From an uncultured Eubacterium sp. (lineage in GTDB: Bacteria; Bacillota; Clostridia; Lachnospirales; Lachnospiraceae), in the NCBI GenBank assembly GCA_904502145.1, contig CAJGDH010000039.1, forward strand, positions 1 through 11,642: a stretch of 11,642 nt of DNA. The letters run 5' to 3'. A program made the translations under genes and the position numbers. The notes beneath the pieces were generated by a model that worked only from the letters and a program-made list of their open reading frames with translations, had not been told where the DNA came from and made no database searches. Within the stretch, counting starts at the first letter, position 1. The number at the start of each line of letters is the position of its first letter. This document shows, in pieces, positions 1 through 6,822 of this stretch.

Positions 1-747
1 ACCTGGGAGCGTGGATGGTCCTTCGTGAAGAGAGCCGGGACCGTCATCCTGATCTCTTCCATCATCATCTGGTTCCTCCGGGGATTCGGAAATGTAAACG
101 GCCATTTCGGCATGGTGGAAAACCTCTTCGAGGACGACAGTATCGTCACCGAAGAATATACGGAAGAACTTGCACAGAAGATGAATGTTCCCGTGGAGGA
201 CGTCAACGCGATGGACGCTTCACTGTTAGCACAGGTAGGCAACGGGGCAAGCATCATCTTCCGCCCTCTGGGATTCGGCAAATGGAAACCCACCGTGGCT
301 ACGGTAACAGGACTGGTGGCCAAAGAGGAGGTTGTAAGTACTTTCGGCGTACTGTATAATTATGATGACTCTGCGGAGGAACTGGGAGAAAACGGTGAAC
401 AGATCTGGGGCCGTGTAGCAAAGGATTACACTCCCATCGCCGGTTTCGCCTTCATGGTATTCAACCTCCTCTGTGCACCTTGCTTCGCGGCAATGGGCGC
501 TATCCGCAGAGAGATGAACAATGCAAAATGGACCATGGCAGCCATCGGCTATATGTGCCTGTGGGCTTATGTCCTGTCCTTCATCATCTATAACCTCGGC
601 GGTCTGTTCCTCGGGTCAGTGCCTTTCGGCATCGGCACGGTGGTCGCCGTCGGACTCCTGGCCGGTCTGATCTACCTGCTTTTCCGCAAGGGATACCAGC
701 CGGACAATTCCATCAGACCTCTCTCTTCCGTAGAGGCAGTTAATTAA
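1..747 (+). CDS. feoB: Ferrous iron transport protein B, C-terminal part (5' end outside window)
   Basis: The frame is open from base 1, so the N-terminal G domain and first half of the permease lie upstream of the window; 248 residues are visible. FeoB is the GTP-dependent inner-membrane Fe(II) permease. Diagnostic pieces are ERGWSFVKRAGTVIL at the start, a Gate-type segment with GLVAKEEVVSTFGVLY, and NLLCAPCFAAMGAIRREM, which carries the paired Cys typical of the last Gate region. Four hydrophobic segments are visible: near the start (VILISSIIIWF), around the Cys pair, in WTMAAIGYMCLWAYVLSFIIYNL, and in the final GTVVAVGLLAGLIYLLF. The protein ends normally with a short polar tail and TAA at 745-747. 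It is followed by an inverted repeat and the small Cys-rich partner gene. The family call is secure. The missing 5' end prevents any statement about the GTPase. Confidence 0.95.
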   Translation, partial: TWERGWSFVKRAGTVILISSIIIWFLRGFGNVNGHFGMVENLFEDDSIVTEEYTEELAQKMNVPVEDVNAMDASLLAQVGNGASIIFRPLGFGKWKPTVATVTGLVAKEEVVSTFGVLYNYDDSAEELGENGEQIWGRVAKDYTPIAGFAFMVFNLLCAPCFAAMGAIRREMNNAKWTMAAIGYMCLWAYVLSFIIYNLGGLFLGSVPFGIGTVVAVGLLAGLIYLLFRKGYQPDNSIRPLSSVEAVN

Positions 748-750
748 AGA

Positions 751-790
751 TTATTTCCCGTAAGTAATCGCGCAGGCTTACGGGAAATAA
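751..790 (+). promoter_or_regulatory. Perfect 14-bp inverted repeat between feoB and the Cys-rich gene
   Basis: TTATTTCCCGTAAG (751-764) and CTTACGGGAAATAA (777-790) are perfect inverted copies separated by 12 bases. The left arm starts four bases after the feoB stop and the right arm ends just upstream of the next gene's ribosome binding site at 803-807. There is no T-tract after the second arm, so a standard intrinsic terminator is unlikely. An mRNA hairpin that sets the ratio of the two proteins, or protects the feoB 3' end, fits better. A palindromic protein-binding site is also possible. Confidence 0.55.
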
Positions 791-802
791 ATCATGAAAA
801 AA

Positions 803-807
803 GGAGG
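803..807 (+). promoter_or_regulatory. Ribosome binding site deciding the start at 815
   Basis: AAGGAGGTGA spans 801-810, with the GGAGG core seven bases before ATG 815. An in-frame ATG at 794 lies upstream of this site and would put the ribosome binding site inside the coding region, so 815 is the better start. Confidence 0.8.
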
Positions 808-814
808 TGACAAC

Positions 815-1048
815 ATGTCCCCTGTACTTGGCAATCTTATCGTGATCGTAATACTGGCTGTCATAGTATTCTTTGCTGCCCGCTCCATCTGGAGAACCCA
901 CAAAAGCGGCGGCTGCAGCGGATGCGGCGGCGGGAGCTGCGCAGGTTGCAGCGGATGTGGCAGTTTTACTCCTGACAGCAGATCTGTCCCGGACAAAAAA
1001 ACGTCCGTCAACGGCGGATGTCCCTATTGCAAAGGGACAGACAACTAA
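815..1048 (+). CDS. FeoB-associated Cys-rich membrane protein
   Basis: This is a 77-residue protein with one N-terminal membrane segment (about residues 5-22), a short basic stretch (RSIWRTHK), then a Gly/Cys cluster with Cys at 34, 37, 42, 45 and 48 and a C-terminal CPYC pair at 69 and 72. This layout is typical of the small Cys-rich proteins encoded directly after feoB in Firmicutes. They are thought to assist Fe(II) uptake, perhaps by binding iron at the membrane or fulfilling a FeoC-like role; the biochemical role is not established. The start at ATG 815 is chosen from the strong ribosome binding site at 803-807; an upstream in-frame ATG at 794 would add only seven residues. The gene follows feoB by 67 bases and is closed by the terminator at 1107-1158. 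Confidence 0.85.
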   Translation: MSPVLGNLIVIVILAVIVFFAARSIWRTHKSGGCSGCGGGSCAGCSGCGSFTPDSRSVPDKKTSVNGGCPYCKGTDN

Positions 1049-1106
1049 ACAATCGCATGTAAAGCTTTTTCATAACACTCTTTTTTAAATGTAAACCTTC
1101 AAGCAA

Positions 1107-1158
1107 GAAAACCACAGAATAGTCCAATCTCAATCTGAGAGGATATTCTGTGGTTTTC
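1107..1158. terminator. Bidirectional intrinsic terminator
   Basis: GAAAACCACAGAATA (1107-1121) pairs perfectly with TATTCTGTGGTTTTC (1144-1158), a 15-bp stem around a 22-base loop. The outer bases give an A-tract on one side and a T-tract on the other. It lies between the plus-strand feo genes and the minus-strand amidohydrolase, so it can end transcription from both sides. The remaining 1049-1221 gap shows nothing else clear. Confidence 0.85.
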
Positions 1159-1221
1159 TTTATTGTAATCCCTTTATTATTCTAATTCTTTTATTCGTGT
1201 AATCCCATGAATATCTGTTCT

Positions 1222-2052
1222 CTATATCCATCCATATAATCTGGCGGGATTATCCTCCAGGATATGTCTGACCAATCCGGTATCTCCGGAAGCCTGACTG
1301 AGCAGGGCATCCAGAAGTTCCGCATCATCGGGTATACCGTAGGGTGAGGTCAGTTCGCTGGGGTGGGGCCAGTCGGTCCCCCAGATCACCTGGTCCGGGG
1401 CTTCCCTGACGTAGGCACGGCTTACCTCTATGGTATCCTGATAGCCCGTCTGCCGGCAGGCGGTATCGTGATAGAGTGCCGAGATCTTCACCCAGGCTCT
1501 CCTTTCCTTCATCAGGGAAAGGATGATGCCGTAGGCGGGATGACGGATACCCAGGTCCGCAGGAAGGTGACCCCTGTGGTCAAAGACCATGGGACAGGGC
1601 AGGTCTTCCAGAAGATCTTTATATCGGACGATCAGGTCCGCCTTCATCCAGAAATCCACATGCCAGTCAAGAGGGGCGATCCGCCTTGCCATGGCTGAGA
1701 TCTCTTCCGGATCCTCCAAATCATCCCCGGGAACAAAATATCTGACCCCGCGGACTCCTGCCTCATGCATGGCTTTTAACTGGTCATCAGTGACTTCCTT
1801 TTCCGCCAGAACGACCACCGCCCTGGCGGAATCCCCCATCTGCCTGAGTGCATCCAGGGTACATGCGTTGTCTGTCCCGTAGATTGAAGGAGTGACGATC
1901 ACATTTCTCTTCAGTCCCAGCCGGGCCATGATCAGACGATAGTCCTCCACCGTGGCTGCCGGCAGTCCTTTGCCGGCTGATGGCGGATAAGGGAACCTTT
2001 CAGGATCAAGGATATGATGATGGGTATCACAGGCAAGCATGCTCATTTCCAT
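1222..2052 (-). CDS. Amidohydrolase family protein (COG3618-like lactone/PDC hydrolase type)
   Basis: This is a 276-residue cytosolic TIM-barrel hydrolase with no signal peptide. Landmarks are DTHHHILDPERFPYPP at residues 9-24 (the HxH pair is His11 and His13), FDHRGH at 157-162 on a later barrel strand, GTDWPHP at 225-231 with the expected catalytic Asp227, and a closing DNPARLYG at 267-274. This set is characteristic of the amidohydrolase_2 group that includes 2-pyrone-4,6-dicarboxylate hydrolase and sugar lactonases such as fucono- and rhamnono-lactonases. The exact substrate cannot be read from sequence. ATG 2052 lies inside the last codons of the upstream beta-helix gene. A second in-frame ATG (2046-2044) forms an ATGA overlap with its stop, and a third is at 2040, so the start is uncertain by four residues. 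Any of these starts implies translational coupling. The gene ends 64 bases from the shared terminator. Confidence 0.85.
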   Translation of the reverse strand: MEMSMLACDTHHHILDPERFPYPPSAGKGLPAATVEDYRLIMARLGLKRNVIVTPSIYGTDNACTLDALRQMGDSARAVVVLAEKEVTDDQLKAMHEAGVRGVRYFVPGDDLEDPEEISAMARRIAPLDWHVDFWMKADLIVRYKDLLEDLPCPMVFDHRGHLPADLGIRHPAYGIILSLMKERRAWVKISALYHDTACRQTGYQDTIEVSRAYVREAPDQVIWGTDWPHPSELTSPYGIPDDAELLDALLSQASGDTGLVRHILEDNPARLYGWI

Positions 2053-3152
2053 TTACGCAGTTTGTTTCCCTTCTTGACAAGTCTTATGGCAGATCGCTTT
2101 CCCTTGGCATTAACGGTGATCTTCAGAGCATTTCCTCTGCCTTTTTTACTGTAGCATCTGTTGTTCTTGATGGTCAGTTTTCCGTATCTGGACTTGGTGT
2201 GGGAACACAGCTGGAATCCTTGTCTGCCCCCTTTGATGGTATTGCCGGTGACTACGTTCTTCCCTTTTGAGAAGGCTTTGATATTTCCAAACAGAGCAAT
2301 GTGACATCCGATGGAATATGCTTCCTTGACACGGTGGCTCTTGGAGATGATCTTGTTGTTCTTTACGGTAACGTTGTTGGAATTAAAGAGGGCCAGAGCC
2401 TCTGCCTTGGTTCCGGTGATGGTCGAGTTCTTCACCACGATCTTGTCATGATATTTCTTCCAGTATTCCTTTTCGGAACTGGGGAAGCTTGCACAAAGGC
2501 CACGGCATCCTTTTATGGTGCAGTGATCAATGGTCACGTTCTTGCAGGGTGTTCCGTCATGGAGATCATCCGGCAGGTAGGGAGCAGTTCTCGGAGTATC
2601 CAGGTCGATCTGAACACTCTCCTCCACGCTGTTCTTACGTCCGCTGCCCTGGGCGATCACTTTGCAGTTTTTCATGACCACATTTTGGCAGCTGACAAAC
2701 TCAACACCATGACCGTCTGCGCTGGCACAACGGATATCCATGTTTTTGAGGGTGATATTTTTGGCGTGAGAGAAACTGAAGCTGGTCCCGGGATTTCCAT
2801 CTTTTGATTCAGAGATCCATTTTCCGCCGATAATGGTGATGTTTGACATGGAATCATAGCCCTTTTTCAGTTCACCGCCATCGTTTCTGACCGCCTCATC
2901 CGCCACAATAAGGGTTGCGCCGGTGGCGTCCAGTTTCACATTGCCGAATACATCGATACTTCTGCCCACATAGTAGGTCTTCCCTTTCACGAGTTTCGCG
3001 TATCCGGTCTCCTCAAGTTCATACATGATATTACCGCTGTCACTATAATATCCCCACTCATCTTTTCCGTTGGGTTCTACTACTCCTGCCCGGACATCAG
3101 TCCCGGGAAGAACAAGAATCGCAAAAAGAACAACAAACAACCATTTTTTCAT
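2043..3152 (-). CDS. Secreted right-handed parallel beta-helix protein (paralog 4 of 4)
   Basis: This 369-residue protein has a signal peptide (KK, a hydrophobic core, likely cleavage after VRA at residue 22) and a series of parallel beta-helix rungs, seen as repeated N-[IV]-T-[IV]-x-[ND] strands such as KNITLKNMDI, KNVVMKNCKV, KNVTIDHCTI, KIVVKNSTI and NNVTVKNNKI. Blocks shared with its three neighbours are GHGVEF, EESVQIDL, DGTPCKN, GCRGLC, TGTKAEALALFN, AYSIGCH and GGRQGF. It ends in a basic KKGNKL-type tail. There is no LPXTG, dockerin, SLH or membrane anchor, so it is probably released or held by charge. The fold is shared by pectate lyases and other polysaccharide-active enzymes, but I cannot assign a known enzyme family. 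The start follows AAGGAG at a rather long spacing of about 12 bases. Its stop overlaps the amidohydrolase start. Confidence 0.8.
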   Translation of the reverse strand: MKKWLFVVLFAILVLPGTDVRAGVVEPNGKDEWGYYSDSGNIMYELEETGYAKLVKGKTYYVGRSIDVFGNVKLDATGATLIVADEAVRNDGGELKKGYDSMSNITIIGGKWISESKDGNPGTSFSFSHAKNITLKNMDIRCASADGHGVEFVSCQNVVMKNCKVIAQGSGRKNSVEESVQIDLDTPRTAPYLPDDLHDGTPCKNVTIDHCTIKGCRGLCASFPSSEKEYWKKYHDKIVVKNSTITGTKAEALALFNSNNVTVKNNKIISKSHRVKEAYSIGCHIALFGNIKAFSKGKNVVTGNTIKGGRQGFQLCSHTKSRYGKLTIKNNRCYSKKGRGNALKITVNAKGKRSAIRLVKKGNKLRKWK

Positions 3153-3181
3153 TTTTACAAGTTACTCCTTAATTCTTTTCA

Positions 3182-3198
3182 GCAGCCTGTCATGCTGC
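3182..3198 (-). promoter_or_regulatory. Small hairpin upstream of paralog 4
   Basis: GCAGC (3182-3186) and GCTGC (3194-3198) form a 5-bp stem with a 7-base loop, in the 59-base gap after paralog 3 and ahead of the ribosome binding site of paralog 4. It has no T-tract. It may modulate mRNA stability; the evidence is modest. Confidence 0.3.
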
Positions 3199-3211
3199 CT
3201 TGATCATTTTT

Positions 3212-4330
3212 CTACCACTCGTAGAGTATATTTCCCTGATCATCAACCGTCTCCGCTGAGCTCATATACCCGGCATTATAGGCAACATGCAGGGCATCCC
3301 ATATTCCGTTTTTACAGTAGATCTTATTGTTCCTGATGACCAGTTCTCCGTATACGGATTCGGTGTGGGAACAGATCTGGAATCCCTGTCTGCCGCCTTT
3401 GATCACATTGTTCTCCACCAGGTTTTTCCCTTTTGCATAGGCGGAAACAGGTTTATTTCCGAAGATGGCCAGATGGCATCCGATGGAATAGGCTTCATCC
3501 ACACGTTTGCTCCGGCTGATCAGCGTATTGTTTTTTACGGTGACGTTGGTGGCGTTAAACAGGGCCAGGGCTTCTGCCTTTGTCCCGGTGACGGTACAGT
3601 TTCTGATCACGATGTTGTCATGATACTCATTGAGGAATTTTTTTGTCTTTTTCACATAATTTGAACTGATTCCCCGGCATCCTGTCACCGTACATCCGTC
3701 GATAACGATATTTCTGCAAGGGGTCCCGTCCCAGAGACGGGGACGCTTTTTCAGGAAAGGCGCAGTATATTTTTCTGCCATATCGATCTGGATACTTTCC
3801 TCGATACTGTTCTTTTTCCCGTTTCCTTTGGCTATGACCTTACAGTTTTTAATGGTCACATCTTTGCAGCCCACCAGCTCGATACCATGTCCGTCCGCAT
3901 GGGCACAGCGGATATCCATATTTTTCAGGGTGATGTTCCTGGCGTGGGAGAAGCTGAAGCTGGTCCCGGAATTCCCCTTCTTCTTTTTGGACTTCCATGT
4001 TCCGCCTACAATCTTGATATTGGCCATGGAAGCATAACCCTTCTTCAGCTTGCCTCCGTCATTTCTGATGGCGGAGTGGTACACGATCAATGTGGCACCG
4101 GTGGCATTGAGGGTCATGTTGCTGCCGACACGGATATTGCTGCGCAGATGATATTTTTTGCCTTTGACCAGCTTGACCCTTCCGGACTTCTTCAGTTCAC
4201 GGGTGATGCTTTTGGCGTCATCAGTACCTTTTTTGCCGGGTTTTACCACTTTTGCCTGAACATCGGCCCTGAACAGGATGAGGATTGCCAGGAAGAAGAT
4301 CAATAAACATTTTTTCATCTTGTTTACCAT
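3212..4330 (-). CDS. Secreted right-handed parallel beta-helix protein (paralog 3 of 4)
   Basis: This 372-residue paralog has the same beta-helix rungs and shared blocks as its neighbours (HARNITLKNMDI, GHGIELVGC, EESIQIDM, DGTPCRNIVI, TGTKAEALALFNATNVTV, AYSIGCHLAIFG, GGRQGFQICSHT). The signal peptide ends near DVQA. Two starts are possible. ATG 4330 gives MVNKMKK and overlaps the last Trp codon and stop of the preceding gene; ATG 4318 gives MKKCLL, matching the N-termini of the paralogs. Neither has a strong ribosome binding site of its own, which suggests coupling to the upstream gene; the AAAGGA-like stretch lies about 15 bases before 4330. The region after the signal peptide is short and lacks the DEW motif of the others. 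The C-terminus is also divergent: it reads TVDDQGNILYEW, more acidic than the basic tails of the other three. Confidence 0.8.
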   Translation of the reverse strand: MVNKMKKCLLIFFLAILILFRADVQAKVVKPGKKGTDDAKSITRELKKSGRVKLVKGKKYHLRSNIRVGSNMTLNATGATLIVYHSAIRNDGGKLKKGYASMANIKIVGGTWKSKKKKGNSGTSFSFSHARNITLKNMDIRCAHADGHGIELVGCKDVTIKNCKVIAKGNGKKNSIEESIQIDMAEKYTAPFLKKRPRLWDGTPCRNIVIDGCTVTGCRGISSNYVKKTKKFLNEYHDNIVIRNCTVTGTKAEALALFNATNVTVKNNTLISRSKRVDEAYSIGCHLAIFGNKPVSAYAKGKNLVENNVIKGGRQGFQICSHTESVYGELVIRNNKIYCKNGIWDALHVAYNAGYMSSAETVDDQGNILYEW

Positions 4331-5568
4331 TTGTAGAGTTTATTTCCTTTTTTGGTCACTGACTTAGCGGACCTGCTCCCGCTGGCGTTGGTGGTAACCT
4401 TCAGGGCATTGCCTTTTCCCTTCTTGCAGTAGAGCTTGTTGTTCTTAATGATCAGCTTTCCATATCTGGATTTGGTGTGGGAACACATCTGGAATCCCTG
4501 TCTGCCGCCTTTGATGGTGTTTTTCTCAACAACAAACTTGCCTTTTTCATAGGCGGATACTTTTTTGGTGCCGAAGATCGCCATGTGGCATCCGATGGAA
4601 TAAGCCGTGCCGGTACGTTTGCTTTTCGTAATGATGGTGTTGTTTTTCACCGTAACATTGTTGGCATTGAAGAAAGACAGGGCTTCGGATGTGAGTCCGG
4701 TAAGAGTACAGTTCTTCACCACGATATTATCATGGTATTTATTTTTATATCTTCCGTCCTTCTTGGTGTAATTGGCGCATACAGCCCGGGCACCCGTAAC
4801 GGTACAATGATCGATAGTGATGTTCTTACAGGTTGTTCCGTCCCTTAAAGAGCCGCTCAGGAAAGGTGCGGTATTCCCGGCAGCCAGATCGATCTGGATC
4901 TGTTCCTCAAGGCAGCCGGAGGAGGGTGTGCCCTTGGCGATCACTTTACAGTTTTTGATGGTTACATTTTTACAGCCCACCAGCTCAATGGAATGTCCTT
5001 TTGCATTGGTGGTATTGATATTCATATTCTCGAACGTAATATTTTTAGCATGGGAGAAACTGAAGCTGGTACTCCAATAGCCGCCTGAGGATTTGGACAC
5101 CCATGTTCCGCCTTTCACCTTAATATTGGACATGGAATCATAACCTTTTTTCAAGGTGGTCCAGTCATTTCTCATGGCCGCATTGCCGCCCACTTTAAGT
5201 GTGGCGCCGGTGGCATCCAAGGTATTGTGGTCGCCTATACAGATATGCCAGTCAATATTATATGTTGCGCCTTTAACCAGTTTTGCATAACCGGTCTCTC
5301 TCAATTCTCTGTTTATATTGTAAACATCATCGTCGGGCTCATCATAAAAATCTTCCCAAGTATATTCATAATCATCCCAATAATCCCATTCTTCGGGATC
5401 GGTAGGTTTCTCGGCCTCTCTTTGTTTATTGGCCTCTGCCGCCTTTTTGACTGCTTCCGCTTTAGCTTCGGCTTTCAAGGTCTTATAAGGTTTTACCACT
5501 CCTGCCTGGGCATCAACCCTGAACAGGACAAGAACTGCCAGCAATACGATAAAAAAACATTTCTTCAT
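4324..5568 (-). CDS. Secreted right-handed parallel beta-helix protein with N-terminal insertion (paralog 2 of 4)
   Basis: At 414 residues this is the longest of the four. A signal peptide ends after DAQA (residue 22). Unlike its neighbours it then carries an insertion: a Lys/Ala/Glu-rich, probably helical segment (about residues 31-54) and an acidic aromatic stretch (about 57-82, rich in Asp, Glu, Trp and Tyr). The shared beta-helix core follows from RELRETGYAKL onward, with EEQIQIDL, DGTTCKNITI, AYSIGCHMAIFG and GGRQGFQMCSHT, and it ends in KKGNKLYKW. Small differences in the shared blocks (GHSIEL instead of GHGIEL, EEQ instead of EES, TGLTSEALSFFN) make it the most divergent core. The start is supported by AGAGGAG 11 bases upstream. 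The insertion could be a spacer, a cation-binding segment or a partner-binding segment; there is no direct evidence for which. Confidence 0.8.
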   Translation of the reverse strand: MKKCFFIVLLAVLVLFRVDAQAGVVKPYKTLKAEAKAEAVKKAAEANKQREAEKPTDPEEWDYWDDYEYTWEDFYDEPDDDVYNINRELRETGYAKLVKGATYNIDWHICIGDHNTLDATGATLKVGGNAAMRNDWTTLKKGYDSMSNIKVKGGTWVSKSSGGYWSTSFSFSHAKNITFENMNINTTNAKGHSIELVGCKNVTIKNCKVIAKGTPSSGCLEEQIQIDLAAGNTAPFLSGSLRDGTTCKNITIDHCTVTGARAVCANYTKKDGRYKNKYHDNIVVKNCTLTGLTSEALSFFNANNVTVKNNTIITKSKRTGTAYSIGCHMAIFGTKKVSAYEKGKFVVEKNTIKGGRQGFQMCSHTKSRYGKLIIKNNKLYCKKGKGNALKVTTNASGSRSAKSVTKKGNKLYKW

Positions 5569-5591
5569 AACAAGTTACACTCCTCTTTTTT

Positions 5592-5625
5592 CGTGGTCAG
5601 CCTTCCACGGGCAGATTCTGCTGCC
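5592..5625 (-). promoter_or_regulatory. Pair of adjacent hairpins in the leader of paralog 2
   Basis: In the 113-base gap between paralogs 1 and 2 there are two small stems side by side: CGTGG/CCACG (5592-5596 with 5605-5609) and GGCAG/CTGCC (5610-5614 with 5621-5625). On the minus strand the CGTGG stem is followed by A-rich sequence and the AGAGGAG ribosome binding site of paralog 2, not by a T-tract, so a terminator is unlikely. The 5640-5681 part is very AT-rich and could hold a promoter, but no convincing -35/-10 pair was found. Confidence 0.35.
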
Positions 5626-5681
5626 GGTGTTTGCTGCCTGGTGCTTTAACAACGGGTTGCATTTATATAAATTTTAATTAT

Positions 5682-6806
5682 TTACCATTGATATAGTTTG
5701 TTTCCTGACCGGACGATCTTTTTTGCAGAGCGTTTATGTCCGGCATTATAGGCAACCCTAAGGGCATTCTTCTCCCCTTTTTTGGAGTAGAGCCTATTGT
5801 TCCTGATGACCAGTTTCCCATATCTGGCCCTGGTGTGGGAACACATATTGAAGCCCTGCCTGCCGCCTTTAATGGTGTTTTTTTCGATCCGGTTCTTTCC
5901 CTTCGCATAGGCGGATACCTTTCCGGTTCCGAAGATGGCCAGGTGGCATCCGATGGAATAGGCATCCTTGACACGGTGGCTCTTCGTGATGATGGTGTTG
6001 TTTCTCACGGTAACATTGGTGGCGTTAAACAGGGCAAGGGCTTCCGATCTGGTTCCCGTGATCCTGCATTTTTCCACTACGATCCGGTCATGATACCTGT
6101 TGATATATTTTTTGTTGTTCTTTGCATAATTTGAACATAATCCCCGGCAGCCTTTTATGGTGCATCCGGTGATGGTTATATTCCTGCATGGGGTACCGTC
6201 CCACAAATACGGACGGTCGGCCAGATAAGGCGCAGTCTTCGGAGTGGCCAGATCGATCTGGATACTCTCCTCGACACTCCTGGCTTTTCCGCTGCCCTGG
6301 GCAATGACTTTGCAGTTTTTTATGGTCACGTTTTTGCAGGATACCAGTTCAATGCCATGCCCTTCAGCATCGGAAGTGCTGATGTCCATATTTTCCAGGG
6401 TGATGTTTTTGGCATGGGTGAAGCTGAAGCTGGTCCCCGCATTGCCGCCCGGGTTGTAGGATTTCCATCTGCCGCCGATGATATGGATATTGGCCATGGA
6501 ATCATAACCCTTTTTCAGTTCCCCGGCGTCATTTCGGATGGCACAGTCGTACACGACCAGGGTAGCTCCGGTGGCATCCAGGATCATATCACTGTCCACC
6601 CGGATACACCTGCTCAGGTAATAGGTTTTCCCCGGAACCAGTTTTGCATAACCGGTCTCCTTCAGTTCCCTGTTGATAATATAATTATCGGAATAAGTAT
6701 AAAAGCCCCACTCGTCGGGTTGGCTGGGTCCTACCACCCCCGCCCGGACGTCGACTCTGAAAAGAGCAGGAATCAGCAAAAGAACAGTTAAGAACCATCT
6801 TTTCAT
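5682..6806 (-). CDS. Secreted right-handed parallel beta-helix protein (paralog 1 of 4, first in the array)
   Basis: This 374-residue paralog can serve as the reference copy. The signal peptide is residues 1-22 (ending DVRA). A linker with DEWGFYTYSD (31-40) is followed by the beta-helix, with rungs at HAKNITLENM (131-140), KNVTIKNCKV (158-167), RNITITGCTI (208-217), RIVVEKCRI (241-249), TNVTVRNNTI (263-272) and KLVIRNNRLY (331-340). Conserved polar blocks that could form a ligand or catalytic face are GHGIEL (149-154), EESIQIDL (179-186), DGTPCRNI (203-210), GCRGLC (219-224), GCHLAIFG (286-293), GGRQGF (314-319) and CSHT (322-325). No known lyase or hydrolase signature was recognised. The ATG is preceded by GGGAG 12 bases upstream and follows the previous gene's stop by only 16 bases, so transcription may run in from the polymerase cassette. 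Confidence 0.8.
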   Translation of the reverse strand: MKRWFLTVLLLIPALFRVDVRAGVVGPSQPDEWGFYTYSDNYIINRELKETGYAKLVPGKTYYLSRCIRVDSDMILDATGATLVVYDCAIRNDAGELKKGYDSMANIHIIGGRWKSYNPGGNAGTSFSFTHAKNITLENMDISTSDAEGHGIELVSCKNVTIKNCKVIAQGSGKARSVEESIQIDLATPKTAPYLADRPYLWDGTPCRNITITGCTIKGCRGLCSNYAKNNKKYINRYHDRIVVEKCRITGTRSEALALFNATNVTVRNNTIITKSHRVKDAYSIGCHLAIFGTGKVSAYAKGKNRIEKNTIKGGRQGFNMCSHTRARYGKLVIRNNRLYSKKGEKNALRVAYNAGHKRSAKKIVRSGNKLYQW

Positions 6807-6822
6807 TGCAATTCATCACTCC

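Noticed and set aside
3271..5756. Identical 16-bp DNA stretch shared by paralogs 1 and 3 as a recombination site
   Set aside because: It encodes the same conserved protein segment (VAYNAG) in both copies; common descent or gene conversion explains it without a dedicated site.
2043..6806. Beta-helix array as phage tailspikes or a prophage remnant
   Set aside because: All four proteins have signal peptides and no phage structural, integrase or lysis genes are nearby.
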